Below, piece after piece: positions 12,069 to 23,962 of a DNA stretch of 60,778 bases; within the stretch, counting starts at the first letter, position 1; each line of letters starts with the position of its first letter. Source of the DNA: Lingula anatina (lineage: Eukaryota; Brachiopoda; Lingulata; Lingulida; Lingulidae); assembly GCF_001039355.2 (NCBI RefSeq), contig NW_019775758.1, positions 516,191 through 576,968 on the forward strand, read 5' to 3'. The notes below the pieces were generated by a model. That model did no database searches. It saw only the letters and a program-made list of their open reading frames with translations, and had not been told where the DNA came from. Both the position numbers and the translations under genes were made by a program.

Positions 12069-12686
12069 ACAGCAATTTAGCGTGAACCCCCAGGGAGTTA
12101 GGTCGATCCAGATGGATCGATCTTAATCTGTGGGAACCCAATCTAATACGTACAACAATGACTGGCTTATTATTAGTGCATGCAGACCTTTTTCACGTAT
12201 TATTGCAGTTTGTAAAAGATGTATATTGGTAATTATTTGTTTTGGGGAGATTTTATTAATTGACTGGCCGGGTTGGAACTGATGAGAAAATATAAAGGAG
12301 TCAGAATATATCCCAGCACTTTAGGTCGCCCACCAGTCGTCAAAAGACGCCCAAACAATGGCCGTCGGTCTCGCAAGAGACAGAAACGTTGATCGCCATT
12401 GATAGCCATTTGTCACCGATGAAGGTACAGAGAGCTCTACGAGGATACTCAGTGGGTGCTCAAACATTCCAATGGACGCTATGGGTTGCACAAGGCATGC
12501 ACAAGGGGCATGGCGCTCGCAGTTTTCCATGTGAAGTCAAATTTGGTCATTCAAAGGGCCGCAGAAACATTTACACTGAGACACGATTTTCTTGATTTGG
12601 CGACCATTAAGCGTCATGACTACCGGTAAATGTTGGTCGCAGAATGCATAGGGACGCATAAAGATCGCTTCCCAGTGTAAAGGGGG

Positions 12687-14055
12687 CAGACTTGATAAGC
12701 ACGAGCGTGTTTTGATAGCGTCGTGTTTAATCAACCCTTCTAAACTATAGTAATATTTAAACACGGTCCATGACCCTAAGTAAAGGTAATGAGGTCAAAC
12801 AAGTACTCATAACGTGATCTGATCATTCACCACAAGAACAGTACAAGAGATTTCGGGCATCTTAAATGGCTTTGTTTTTTATTGTTTTAGGCAGTAGGAG
12901 GTCTAAGGACAAGTTACAGAACATTAACGCCCACTTTTAAATTAAGGTATTACCCCTACTAATTAATTTGGCAAATGGAAAATGGAAAGAATGCATGCAT
13001 ATGTTTATTTGACTTCAGCCAAGTGACAGAGAACCATTTTAAGAAAGAAATAAAAGAATACAAATGAGGCATCATTGTTAGGTGTAACTGTTAGAAGCTC
13101 CTTTAGATTTGTTTTATCACGCTATGTTTTATCAGTCCTACTGGGCAGAGTACTATTTCGATAACGTCTGAACTATAACCAGGGCATTGTACTTTGATTA
13201 TTCTCTTTAAAAACATATTCGAGAATTGAGAAATTTTAAATGGTCTTTCAATAATAATGCAATCATCCCCACCTGTTAGAGACCAGGAGACACCATTAAA
13301 GGAAAGTAAGTAACCGTTAATGTGGAGTAAGTGATTGAAAAACTAATCTCGTTGTATACATGAAGTTGGCTGAGTATGTCACAGATTGTAACCCGCTAGT
13401 CTTGTGGTAGGTAAATGCCTACAGACCCACCCACAGGCGATATTAGAGGCGGTATTCTAACTTTAAAGCGACCCCGCCCAATTCTTTCGCCTGGGATATT
13501 GAATCAGAATAATCTGTTAAAATAGTCTTTGCTGGGGAATCTGTATCTGTTAATTATCTGTATATTATATGTAATTATCTGTAATTATCTGTTAATTATC
13601 AAGGTGGAAAGCTACAATTACCGTTCAACTGAAATGCTTGCTTCATTAAAACTGACTGGGGGCAATTTGCCCATTTGACGTGAGATTTAATTAGTTTTTA
13701 AGCTTACGAACACGAGTATAAATTTCTTTACCTTCAGCACAGGGAACCTTTACTTTGAAATTGGAGTTTTCTTTCAGGACGTCTGACACCTCACGCCTTG
13801 ACCATCACGTAGACGTTCTCGCTGATCAATATGTCAGCTGTACAGTGCGATTTTTTTTCTGACGCAGACGTCTTATCACAAAAATTCAGCGTCACAATTA
13901 TTATTTTGTGATATATTATATCCCCCTCTAGCAGATAATGACACCGTATCTTGAGTACACAGAGGACTCCGTTCCCGTTTGTTTATTCTCTGTGCGTTTA
14001 CACCTTGGAATTTAATACCATCTACACTACTAATAAGTATGTTCGCTACCCTCCC

Positions 14056-14086
<31 letters not shown>

Positions 14087-14603
14087 TAGTGTTTTGTAGA
14101 GTGCTAGCTGTAACTGAGTTGATTGACGTGTCCTGGATGCGTTCGATGAAAACAACAGCGACGCTGAGCGGCAAAATATATCCAGCGAAATACCTAAATT
14201 TAATGCTTTGAGGGTGTACATCATGTATGGAAGGTGGCATTGCGGAACGTGGTCTACTTTGCGCATTTTTGCATTAGTTTTATTCATCCAAATTGAAAGA
14301 AGTAACTTGAAACGGCAAAGGTGTGACATATTGTGCAGAGGTTTAGAGGTTAATTACAAGTTATCTCCGAAGCTCAGGGTACTCTAAATTATATAATATA
14401 TATACGCACCAGTTCTTTCACCCCGGTATTCTGATATAATTTAAAAATAATGGATGATTCGTCGATACATAGGCCTACCATTTGTTGACTGACCGTTTAT
14501 TTATTTCAACTCGTAACATTGACATTGACTGCTCCGGCACGCTTATTTCTTCTGCTGAAGTCTTTGACTTCACTGCCATGCTGATTTGTATGACTAAAAG
14601 TAA

Positions 14604-14644
<41 letters not shown>

Positions 14645-15239
14645 TGAAATTACAGGTGTATATTCAGCATATTCTTTATCGGATGAGATATTCCCTTTAA
14701 AGATGGAAATGAAATTGAGTCAAGGACCTATGGAACGATATGGTTAAAATGGTTTATTAATTCTAAGTGTGCTTTTTATAAATTGTGTTCCCCATTATGA
14801 GCTTTTCATTTCATTAGTTTTATTTATCTGACAAATGATTATGTTCATTGCAATTTTATTTTGTGATGGCAGTCAGGGACTTTAAGAATTAAAATCGGTA
14901 TAAAAAGTCTTATCCTTATGCATAGACGTGTCGAGCAATGAATCGTGAGTAGAAGAACATTGCTTATATTTCGAGGAAAACCCAATATGTCTGATAAAGC
15001 GGATAGATAATCTTAATAACCGTTGTGATGAGATCGATATTTCAATAAAACGGTAATTTGAATTTATCATTTCATAAGAGGACCAGTACACAAGGACTAA
15101 ATTCTGATTATTTACGAATGAGAGAAAAAGGTTGACCGTACGTAGAAAATAAACTGTAGATTTTATTGGTAGATTACCAGGTAGAGAAAAATCGAAACTT
15201 GTTTAAATCATAAGTGAAACCCATGAATAAACAGACGCG
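12687..15239. other. Gene-free stretch
   Basis: No coding region, RNA gene or recognisable mobile element supported. It contains a degenerate TGTAATTATC repeat cluster (about 13530-13605), an (AAT)n tract (14058-14082) and a run of more than 35 A (about 14605-14642). Confidence 0.6.
14605..14642. repeat. Long poly(A) run
   Basis: More than 35 consecutive A residues. Could be the tail of a retrotransposed sequence, but no matching body or target duplication was identified, so it is listed as simple sequence. Confidence 0.9.
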
Positions 15240-16165
15240 CATGTTGTCCTGTGTGCCCTAGATCGGCTGTCATTACCTGCTAAGAGGGGGATAGACTGTA
15301 TTACCGACACCCAGCACTGCGCATTACGTCACCGAGATAAGACGGCCGCGTCAGGAAAAATCCACAGTCTGTGATCAAACACCCTGTCTAACAAACCAGA
15401 CTATATCAGTGGCGATGATGAAGAAAGGTTTTCGACGACCTTAAAATAACTGCAATATGCACGAAAGATGTTTTTAATTGAAGGTAAGTGGATATTTATT
15501 TTATTCATCTTAAGTGAGATGAGACATGTTCATATTGGTACGTCTTCTGAGAAAATTGTCCTCGAATTGTTACCAAAATGATGAACAGAAAATCGAATTC
15601 TTCACCTGCTAGTTGCCTAGAGATATAAAACCCATTGTTTTGATTTTCAATTTCCATAAAAAGTTTCCAAAATGTGATAATCCACTTTTTAAAAAAGAGC
15701 TGCCAACTTATTGAATTGAAATATTTGTATCGTGCACCTTATCAGAATGTTGCCCCCTAGACTTTGCCAAAGTAAAGTGGACAGCATTTCAGATGGACAG
15801 ATTTTTTAATACTCCACCTTGACAGAGAATAAGAACTCACCATGTATTTTAGGTTTCCCTACAACACTTCTCTATCCACTATTACTGATCCTCACAACGG
15901 GACAGAGTCAGTGATGGTTGGCTTGTTACCCCCACACCAAGGGACCGAACTTGATTTGAAGAGAGGCTTAACACACGTAGCCTCCTGGGGGTTAGGCGTT
16001 AGTTATAATGTGCGACTGGGTTCAAATAGTAGAAATACTCGGTTACATATAACAATAACAAAAATAATAATTTATATATACAGCTTTTGAGTACCTGCTT
16101 TATTCTCTGTCGTTTGGCTCCAGACATAAAAATGCATTGTCTGCATAACTGGATGATAATTAAAA

Positions 16166-17205
16166 AAAAAAAGATTTAAAATTAACTAGACTGCTCCAGG
16201 AGGTTGACACTCTGTGACCTTGAAAACTAGGTCAAGGTCAAAAAATTGGGTGGACCGGAATAACTTTTTATAGGCTATCAGTATGAATTTTTTCAGAATT
16301 TTAGAAAGAAATTTTTTGACGAAAAATAATAATAATAAGAAGAAGAATAACTAGACTGCAACTGGTTAAAGCCAGTGGCGGAGGATAATAGGTGTGGAAA
16401 TGCTCTTACAAGGTCGTGTGAAGGTCATGGGTTAAATTTGACCCCATATTCTGAAAGGGCATGTGCGAATTGGGGGTGGGGGGTCAACAAAACATCACTT
16501 TTAGCCCACTTCAATATTTCTCCATGAAATAGCCGAATGACCTTGAAAATGAGGGTCAAGGTCAAATTTGACATTTGATTTGGGGGTGTTGGGTATATGT
16601 TTGGGGTAGTTTACTATAGCATGTTATCACAAAAAATCAGGATTTCATGGAGAAATTGACAAAGTCACTATTTCTGTGAAATTATTAATATTTAAAATGT
16701 ATATTAAAAAAACTATTCAGTCAATTGTCAATATTATTAAATACTGCACTGGATAGATATCTAGGGCAACTTTTTACATCATCCTTGTTGCTCTGTGACA
16801 TCTGGTTTACCCCCTGCCGAGTGTCAACCTCCTGGTGCATATTTTGCAATAGGTTGACCTTGACCTGACCTACTTTCCTAAAATTACGTCACTTGATATA
16901 GAATTATTGTGTGACTTCACCTGTGAAAGGATTTGTCAAAATGTTGAAAATTCTAGGAGATATTGCATTTTGAAATTTGCAAAAATTTCACTTTAAAAGG
17001 CTCTTTGACCTTGAAAATTAGGTCAAGGTCAAAAAAATTGGGTGGACCGGAATCACTTTTCATAGGCTATCAGTATGAATTTTTTTCAGAATTTTAGAAA
17101 GAAATTTTTTGACGAAAAATAATAAGAATACCAAAAACAATCGTATTCCCCTATGGGGAATCCTAATAACAGGAAAAGCAATAGTATTCCCCTATGGGGA
17201 ATCCT
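16166..17205. mobile_element. A-only repeat element rich in AGGTCA half-sites
   Basis: About 1.04 kb absent from the matching point of duplicon B (near 38500). A block of about 120 nt occurs twice in direct orientation (16215-16335 and 16995-17125). TGACCTTGA and its complement TCAAGGTCA recur as inverted pairs at about 16218-16243, 16540-16567 and 17008-17033. It ends with two copies of ATTCCCCTATGGGGAAT. No coding frame. Class unknown. Confidence 0.55.
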
Positions 17206-18756
17206 AAAAAAAAGCTGCTAACACACCCTTACCTATTTTAAATAAATATTATAGTATTTAAGACACCGAAAATTCTCTAAAGTCTGTTTTGCCAAGAATC
17301 ACGTGACACTGTTTTCAAGAGAAAGTTCTCAGCACGTAGCCCTATTTATAAACATGACCTCACTACCGTGATAGTGGGTTATGATCTGCATTAGAATATA
17401 GATGTTGTTATGACTAATAGTTATGACTACCGTGAAAGTGGGTCATGGACTGTTTTTGAACATTGGTGTTGTTCAGTGGCCCAAAAACTGATAAAACATG
17501 CGTCTGTGCACCTGGATAAGAATAACTGATACATGTACGTGTACTGAAGGTAAGGGGATATTTATCCCTATGTTTGTTTTTTAACTTATAAACTGAGAGA
17601 AAACTGTCAACGATTTGGTTCTGACGAGTTCCACAGCTAAACTTTTTTGTTAGATTTTGAGTCTCCGCATCGACAGATAATCAAATGGGACGGAGCTATC
17701 TGGGGGTAGTATGTTTTATTACAAAAGTATTTTCATCGAACATTGCTGACACTGATTTCTGGGGATAGCGGGCGCTTTCCTTTCTTAAGTGATGTTGTAT
17801 ACGTATCAAACCCAATTCAGACCTTAAAATTGCTAAAACAATTCATGTACAGTCGGGGATAGGGATCCCACAAAGTAACATGTACCTTAAGTATCCATTG
17901 CAGACCTCAAAAGTGATAAAACAGTTCATATTAAAGTATATGTTGTCGTTTTCCCTCTGAAATGTAAAGGCAGACATCTAGGTCAGAATTTAGAACTCAA
18001 ATATCAAAAGCAGTATAAAACAGCGTTCTCGACTAAGGGGATAGATTGCCAGTAGAAAAAAACATCGTTTATTTTTGAGAAAAATTCAATTTGGCTGGAA
18101 AATCTCGGATAGGATACTTTAAGTGAGACCTTTTCTTGGAATTCATCTTTTCATCTGACGCCTGCTTCACATGGAACAAATTGCTGTCAATATCAGGGTA
18201 ATGCGTGAATAACAGATCACGTAACAGAGACAGATCGTCATTACAACATATAGGTTTTAAGTGTACGGTAGGTTATAGAAAAGAACGATATGTTTTAGGA
18301 TTGTAAATGGGACTTATGTATAACGTGTAGACACGCACGTCGTCCTATGTGTACTCAAGATACGCTGCCATTTGCTGTTTAGAGGGGGATAGGATGAATT
18401 ACAGAATATATATTGGGTTTTAAAATATGTTTATGTGATAAGGCAGCCGCGTCAGAAAAAATCCCCAGTCTATATTTGACACCATGACTAAAATACTAGA
18501 CTGCATGTATGTCGATGACAAGGGAGGTATGCGACGCCATTTAGCTGTATGTATGGCCGTCATCTTTAGTATTTCAGTTTGAACAAGGTTGCAAACATGT
18601 AACTAACATAAATGTTTACTTTTGGGCTCCAATGGTTGTAGATAAATACTTCTTGGGAACAGAGGGCAACATTTTTTGTCAGCATTCGCCTTTAAACGCC
18701 ATTTTTTGTGTGCCAGTTTTCTGAAACATTGACTAATTTTCGTAAATTGTTTTCAG

Positions 18757-18871
18757 ACTTTGCCAGATCAATGTCTGACATTTTGCTGAACAATGTGGAC
18801 TAAAGGACGATGGAGACGGAAGGTGTGACGCACTAGAGGAAAACTATGCAGTGAACATCTCGTGTACTAAG
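18757..18871 (+). other. Candidate 5' UTR exon of NLR-like gene A
   Basis: A 115-nt segment bounded by TTGTTTTCAG and GGTAAGGGG. The same segment with both splice sites is kept in duplicon B (41508-41623). It contains stops in the useful frames, so it is untranslated if transcribed. Linking it to the gene 5.8 kb downstream is inference. A similar donor (CTGAAG then GTAAGG) ends a smaller candidate at about 17478-17547. Confidence 0.4.
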
Positions 18872-20520
18872 GTAAGGGGTGCATGAATTAAATGTAGTGT
18901 TTGTTAAGCTATACTGAATATTTCGTTTGGAAAATTTGTCTCATGGTCAGCTTAAAGGAGGAAGATATTTCATTTGAAGGGTTTTTTATAATTCTTCGTC
19001 TCAATAGTGAATATGTCTGATTGTTTATAGTCGAAATAATTATATTTCCTCTACATATTGCAAGTCAGCCAAAGATAACAGAAAACAATTCTGAAAAAAT
19101 AACTGACAAAAATGATGCCCAGCTGATTTCGGGTTTACGAATGGTGCCATTTTGATAAAAATGGGCTGCAACACTGCAGATGTGAGTGGTCGTGTAAGAC
19201 TTTGGGTTTTGTTATTTTTTCAAGACGTTTTGAAGCTAAATGGATGCATAATACTTTTCGAAGCCAACATCTACACTATATTGACAATTTCGTCAGTGCA
19301 TATGTCACTCTTGCACTTGTGGCTCGACAGAAACATTGGACACAGTGTGTATTGCCACTTAAAGTATATTTTCAACCAATTTCTGATATATAAATATTAT
19401 TTTTTTTTCAATTGATTTTGCATATAATGAAATATTCATACTTAGTTTGCGATGATAGATAAAAATAGCAGGTCCATGTAAGATGGGAGAATTTGAGCAA
19501 AAACAGCTCGATTATAAGGCCCACCTCATGTGACCTACATTTACCCTAAGAAACCATGCAGCATTTTGACCTGCACTCGCGCGATGGCATTGTACCCGCC
19601 CTGTAGGGGGCTACAGGTACTGCAGGAGATTCCCCAGTTAGCTTCAGTCTGAAGTAACAAGGGGCTATTCTTATCTGTATTAAAGGAGGGAGTGATAAAA
19701 ATCAGAGCAATCAAATGACTGTCTATTTATCTGTGAGTTCCTTATGAAAAATGACAAGTTACTGTGGATTTATCTCTACATGGTTTCTTTTATAAGAATA
19801 AATAATATTATGAAAGATTAGAAGGCAAAGGGAAATATTTGAGGACAGAGAGGGCCGTATAAAACAGGGCACGTTTTGGCAAAGGGTCCTATGGATATCC
19901 AAAGATAAAATGTGTCTGGAGAACTCCACACAAACAGGAGCTACCATTTTATAAATCATGTTCATCTTGCGCCATGCCAAATACTAAAAATGAACCATAA
20001 ATTCAGCAGTTCGTTTCATTGAGTGCTATCCAATATAAAATGCAACTGATATGGTCCATACTTGTTTCAGAAACAATGAAAAATGTAAAAATGAAAATGA
20101 TGGTGTACATGGAATTACAAAGAAGGAAAACATAGCCGCCCTGTCCTTTTTCAAGTTCAGAACACAAAGGTTGTTATCATATTATAACCATAACATTTTT
20201 TAACAACGGCACATAAAAAAAGGATTTCTTTTGTGAGCGGTGGTCAACAGAAATTGACAAGTATATCCCATTTATCATGTCTTTTAAAACTGTACTATTG
20301 CGTGTCGTTTGTCAAACTATCCTACACAGCGATGGCAAGACGATCTAGGTTGTCAGACGTCCTGAAAAGAAACTACCATATCGCTGTATTGTAAAGATTA
20401 TGTGGTCAGATGTAGTATGTAGTTGAAATATTGAGCTAATAAAAACAGCGCCATCAAATATGCCCGTGGTTATCTGTTACCTCTCGAGATGAATTTTATA
20501 AACTCTATGGCCTTTTCTGC

Positions 20521-20562
<42 letters not shown>

Positions 20563-22860
20563 CACGCAGTTGCAAAAAGGGTAAAAAAAAGACTTCTTAA
20601 GCGCGATGGAAGAGTCAAATGGCGCGCTTTTCTCTGACCCCCCCCACTCCCCATGAGCAACGTTAATGATCCATACATTTATATAAACAATACCTTGTCA
20701 TGCATTTTTATTTTATCCCGAACGGCAGCAAACCTACTTGCACCCAGGTGATATAAAACATTGAAACATATATACGCCCAAGTTTAAGCAAGTAGGGTAT
20801 TCGCGTATGGACCACTAACGCGCGCGTTGTTCTTTGTTTACTCAATATACGCTGTCATTTGCTGCTAACAGGGGGATGTGATATGTATTACAAAATATTT
20901 GGTGGTACATTAAGTTATAAAGATAAGATGACCGCATCAGGAAAGAAAACGAGGTCTATTATTATAATTTTTTAAACACACTAGTCTACATGTATGGCGA
21001 CGAAAAAGGGAGGTGAACGACGCATTTTAGTATAACTGCAAACACCCGGTGATTATTTCGTGATCTGAAGGTAAAAGGATATTTAACTGAGCATTAATTT
21101 ATACATTGAGTTAAAATATTTTATCGTACACCACATGAGAAAATTGTCCCCAAATCGTTCCCGAAGACAACATTTCAAATGATTAGAAGTTTGAGTTCTC
21201 CACCTCGACAGAGAATCTGTTCTGTTAAAAAGAGCCAAAATCCCCTATAATCTGCATCTATAATGCCAGACATTGTCGAAGTGGGTTGGGCCCCTGTCTC
21301 GTCTCCCAATCCCCACCCTGTATACATACCGGGTAGGTCCTTTCAATCTTCCAATATTCGTAATGCACAGTTACGTGCATGTATACAGCTTTTGACGACC
21401 TGTTTCATTTTTTGTCACTTGGTTCCCGACATAAAAATACATGCTGTTGAGTTTGAATTTGCACAAAAAAAGTTTTTAAAAAATCGATAAGTTCATGACT
21501 GCAAAAAGAGCTGCTAGAAGGGGAAGGGATGTATTACAGAATATTTGGTGGTGTATAACATTACGGAGATAGGACAACCATTTCAGGAAAAGTCCCCATT
21601 CTATAGCTGATATAATGTCTAACAAACTGACGAACTAGACTACATATATGGCGATTAAAATGGGAGGTGTACGACGCCCTTTAAAATAACTGCAATAACC
21701 CATCAAACATTCTGTGAGCTGAGGGTAAAGGAATATTTATCGACCATTACTGATCCTCACACCGCATCTTAGTCGGAGGGGATTGGGTCCCCTGCCTCGT
21801 CTCCCCCCTCGTCTCCCCCTTCCCCTCTGTGGGCACCTGTAGGCCCGCATATGTGTTTTCTTGGTATCTTCCAGTATTCGAAATGTTCGGTTATGTATAA
21901 AGCTTTTGGCGACCTGCTTCTTTCTGTAGTATCAATCAAGCTTTAAATGGCATTCTTCTGATTTTCAAAATAATAATAAAAAAAAAAAAATAATAATAAT
22001 AATGATAAAAATAAATAAATAATAAAACAAAATAATAATAACAATAATAATAATAACAATAGTAATGATAATGAAATAAATAAAATAATAAAATAAAATA
22101 ATAATTGTGCCTTATTTTAAAATGATTCACTAAAAAAGCTACCAACAAGTCTTTTACACTGAATACTTTACTGTTTAAATAAACTTGAGGACATTTAAGA
22201 TAACAAAAATCTGGTGGATTTACGCTAAAGAAAATGGTCCCAGCACGTAGCCATTGATAATATAGACATAACCTCTTTTTCGTGATAAACTATTTTCAAA
22301 TATTGGTGTTGTTAAGTAGATGTAGGGCTAATTAAACATGTATCCGTGTATTTATTGCCACTCGTAATGCTGATACATGTTTATGTAGAAAGATAAGGAG
22401 AAATTTATTGCTATGGTTGTTTTTGAAATTGTAAAGTAAGGGAAAATGATTTCACCGTGCACTATTTAAATTATCGATTGTCTCCTATTTGGTTCATAGG
22501 AGTACGGTATATAATTTATATTTAAATTCTTTGCCTGGGGAAATAATCAAATATTTTCTCCTGTGGACAGAACTATCTGGCAGTTATAGGTTTCACTTCA
22601 AAAGCTCTCTCATCACTCATTCGAATATCATTTTTATACAACTTTGCTATAAAACTAGCTAATGCCCCTCTAGATCTTATCTTATAAATATGATAAGCCT
22701 TGGGATCATTTTAGGACAGAGAGCGCCAAATCGACCGCCCACGGACTGTTATAGACGAATGTTCACGTAGTGCTGTGAGAAAGCGATTTTAGTGATTTTT
22801 ACCTATTTTTCTGGCCTTTTTGTGCATTGCTAGGGTTAATTTGGGCGTCAACTAAAGCCT
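18872..22860. other. Non-coding stretch upstream of gene A
   Basis: Holds parts of the degenerate array, an (AAT)n tract (about 20521-20560) and an AT-rich irregular AAT/AAAT block (21967-22105). No protein-like open frame is supported. Confidence 0.6.
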
Positions 22861-23801
22861 CTCTTACAACCCGTCGTGCGTGCTTAGCGATCGTGCGTCC
22901 TCGGAGTTCTTGTCAGGCGTAGCGTTGTCGCAGGATGAAAATTAAATCGCAGCGGACGTAAGTAGTAAGTACTTTATGATTAGGTGTGTCGTGTTCTAAA
23001 AGTGGGGCCCGCAAGAGGTCTGTACGCCTATTTTGGAAGTAGGAAGAAGTAAGGAGCACGTACTGTATTTGTGTCGCACACAGTGAGTGAGATAATTGTA
23101 CGTGTATTGCAAGTACAGTAAAGCGCACGTTTTCAGAAATCGTACTTACGAAGTTTGAGAAACGTAAGAGAAACGTAAAGAGCACGGAAGTGTTTGGTGG
23201 AACACACGGATAATAAAAATAATATTAAAGGGAGCACCGAGGCCCTTCATCATTCACTGTTTTCGAGCAGACTGTTCGGATCAGCTTTGATATAGGCGCA
23301 CGATGCACCTAAGCAAGTACTTGTGACGCACTTTTATCGTGCTGGTCAAGTGCGTCGTCTTAGTGTGACGCACTTCACAAGTGCGGTAGTAATTCTCACC
23401 ACGAACTTTGGAAGTAAGATAAACGCACGGAGGAAGTGCGCTCACCCCCCTTTTTGATAACACGTACATTGAAAGCAAGTTGAACGTACGAGTCTCTTGC
23501 GTGGTTAGATCGTCTTCGTGGTAAAATACCCCGGAATTTCTGCATGCCTTTCATGCGTTTCACGCACGCCTAGCGCACTTACTCAGTACTTTTGTTTTGC
23601 GTGCTACGAGCGTGCTCCAGGCGTTCTAATTGTCGCAGACAGGTCGTAGCGAAAAACTGGCCGGCCAGTTTTCGGGCTGCGTGCTTTGCGTCGTGTTTAC
23701 TTCCACCAAAAAAAGTACGTTTCACGTGCGTGTATTTTACTACTTGGTCAATTTTTTGCACGCAAACCGCTCGTAGAAGCACGCACGACCGGTTGTAAGA
23801 G
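22861..23801. mobile_element. 941-nt TIR DNA transposon, non-autonomous
   Basis: Starts CTCTTACAACCCGTCGTGCG and ends with its inverted partner (RC CTCTTACAACCGGTCGTGCG); 25 nt match with one difference. Duplicon B has the uninterrupted site near 44203-44213 (CAACTAAAATGCTATAGG). The interior is rich in short GTGCGT/ACGCAC/AAGTACGT motifs in both orientations and has no transposase. It lies only about 47 nt upstream of the splice acceptor of the exon at 23849. Confidence 0.88.
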
Positions 23802-23848
23802 TAGCTTAAAAGGCTATAGGTTGTAAACTACTGTCACTTTTTCTTCAG

Positions 23849-23962
23849 GAACAGGCATAGGAGTCGTGCAGTGTGGCACCTCTGGCGGAGGGAGCTACTG
23901 ACTGTGAACGGTGCAGGGGTTTGTTTATAAACAAGAGGGCTGCACGTGTTCAAGTACTGGCG
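23849..23962 (+). other. Candidate 5' UTR exon of NLR-like gene A
   Basis: 114 nt between TTTTTCTTCAG and GGTAAGT, with both sites conserved in copy B (44251-44364). All three frames have a stop in copy A. In copy B one frame is open throughout but would not join in frame with the downstream ATG, so an untranslated leader exon is the simplest reading. Confidence 0.55.

Larger units (their letters stand above)
5396..12136. mobile_element. Foldback MITE interrupted by an LTR element
   Basis: The left half (5396-5524) starts TTCCCACAGA and the right half (12069-12136) ends TCTGTGGGAA. Both halves match, in reverse orientation, the uninterrupted relative at 35144-35347, including the CCCTGGGGGTTCACGCTAAA and AGTCTCACTAGATTACTGTC blocks. 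The LTR element inserted at an ACAG site near the middle. Related copies lie near 38297-38455 and 48815-49040. Confidence 0.7.
5361..12686. mobile_element. Outer TIR element (ends CCCCCTTTACAC), split by nested insertions
   Basis: The left end CCCCCTTTACACCGGACGG at 5361 faces a matching inverted end (RC CCCCCTTTACACTGGGAAGC) finishing at 12686. A second, compact copy with the same termini sits at 10147-10354, which identifies the family. Without its inner insertions the element would be only about 0.6 kb, so it is a non-autonomous DNA transposon (MITE-like). No convincing target-site duplication was seen. The interior right half is 12137-12686 and has no coding signal. Confidence 0.6.
15240..22830. 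repeat. Array of degenerate kilobase-scale repeats upstream of NLR-like gene A
   Basis: At least four diverged units. Shared blocks include GAGGGGGATAG with its TGCTGCTAAC surroundings (about 15280, 18385, 20870, 21520), AAGGTAARGGATATTTAT (15480, 17545, 21068, 21723), GACCATTACTGATCCTCACA (15880, 21738) and CCCAGCACGTAGCC (17330, 22230). Several shared blocks end in splice-donor-like GGTAAGK. Units are interrupted by insertions, notably 16166-17205. A cognate but shorter array precedes gene B (38460-43900). Confidence 0.6.

Noticed and set aside
13380-13520. GC-richer patch with short inverted motifs around GCCTACAGACCCACCC
   Set aside because: Considered as a SINE or tRNA relic, but no convincing A/B boxes or terminal repeats could be found.
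16215-17125. Direct repeats read as LTRs of a small retrotransposon
   Set aside because: Repeat ends lack TG...CA, there is no target duplication or primer-binding site, and there is no coding content between them.
19152-19415. 87-codon frame in the upstream array
   Set aside because: No domain signal; the array is rich in insertions and the frame is not shared with duplicon B.
20521-20560. Regular AAT arrays considered as CRISPR-like repeats
   Set aside because: Plain microsatellites without spacers, in eukaryotic DNA.
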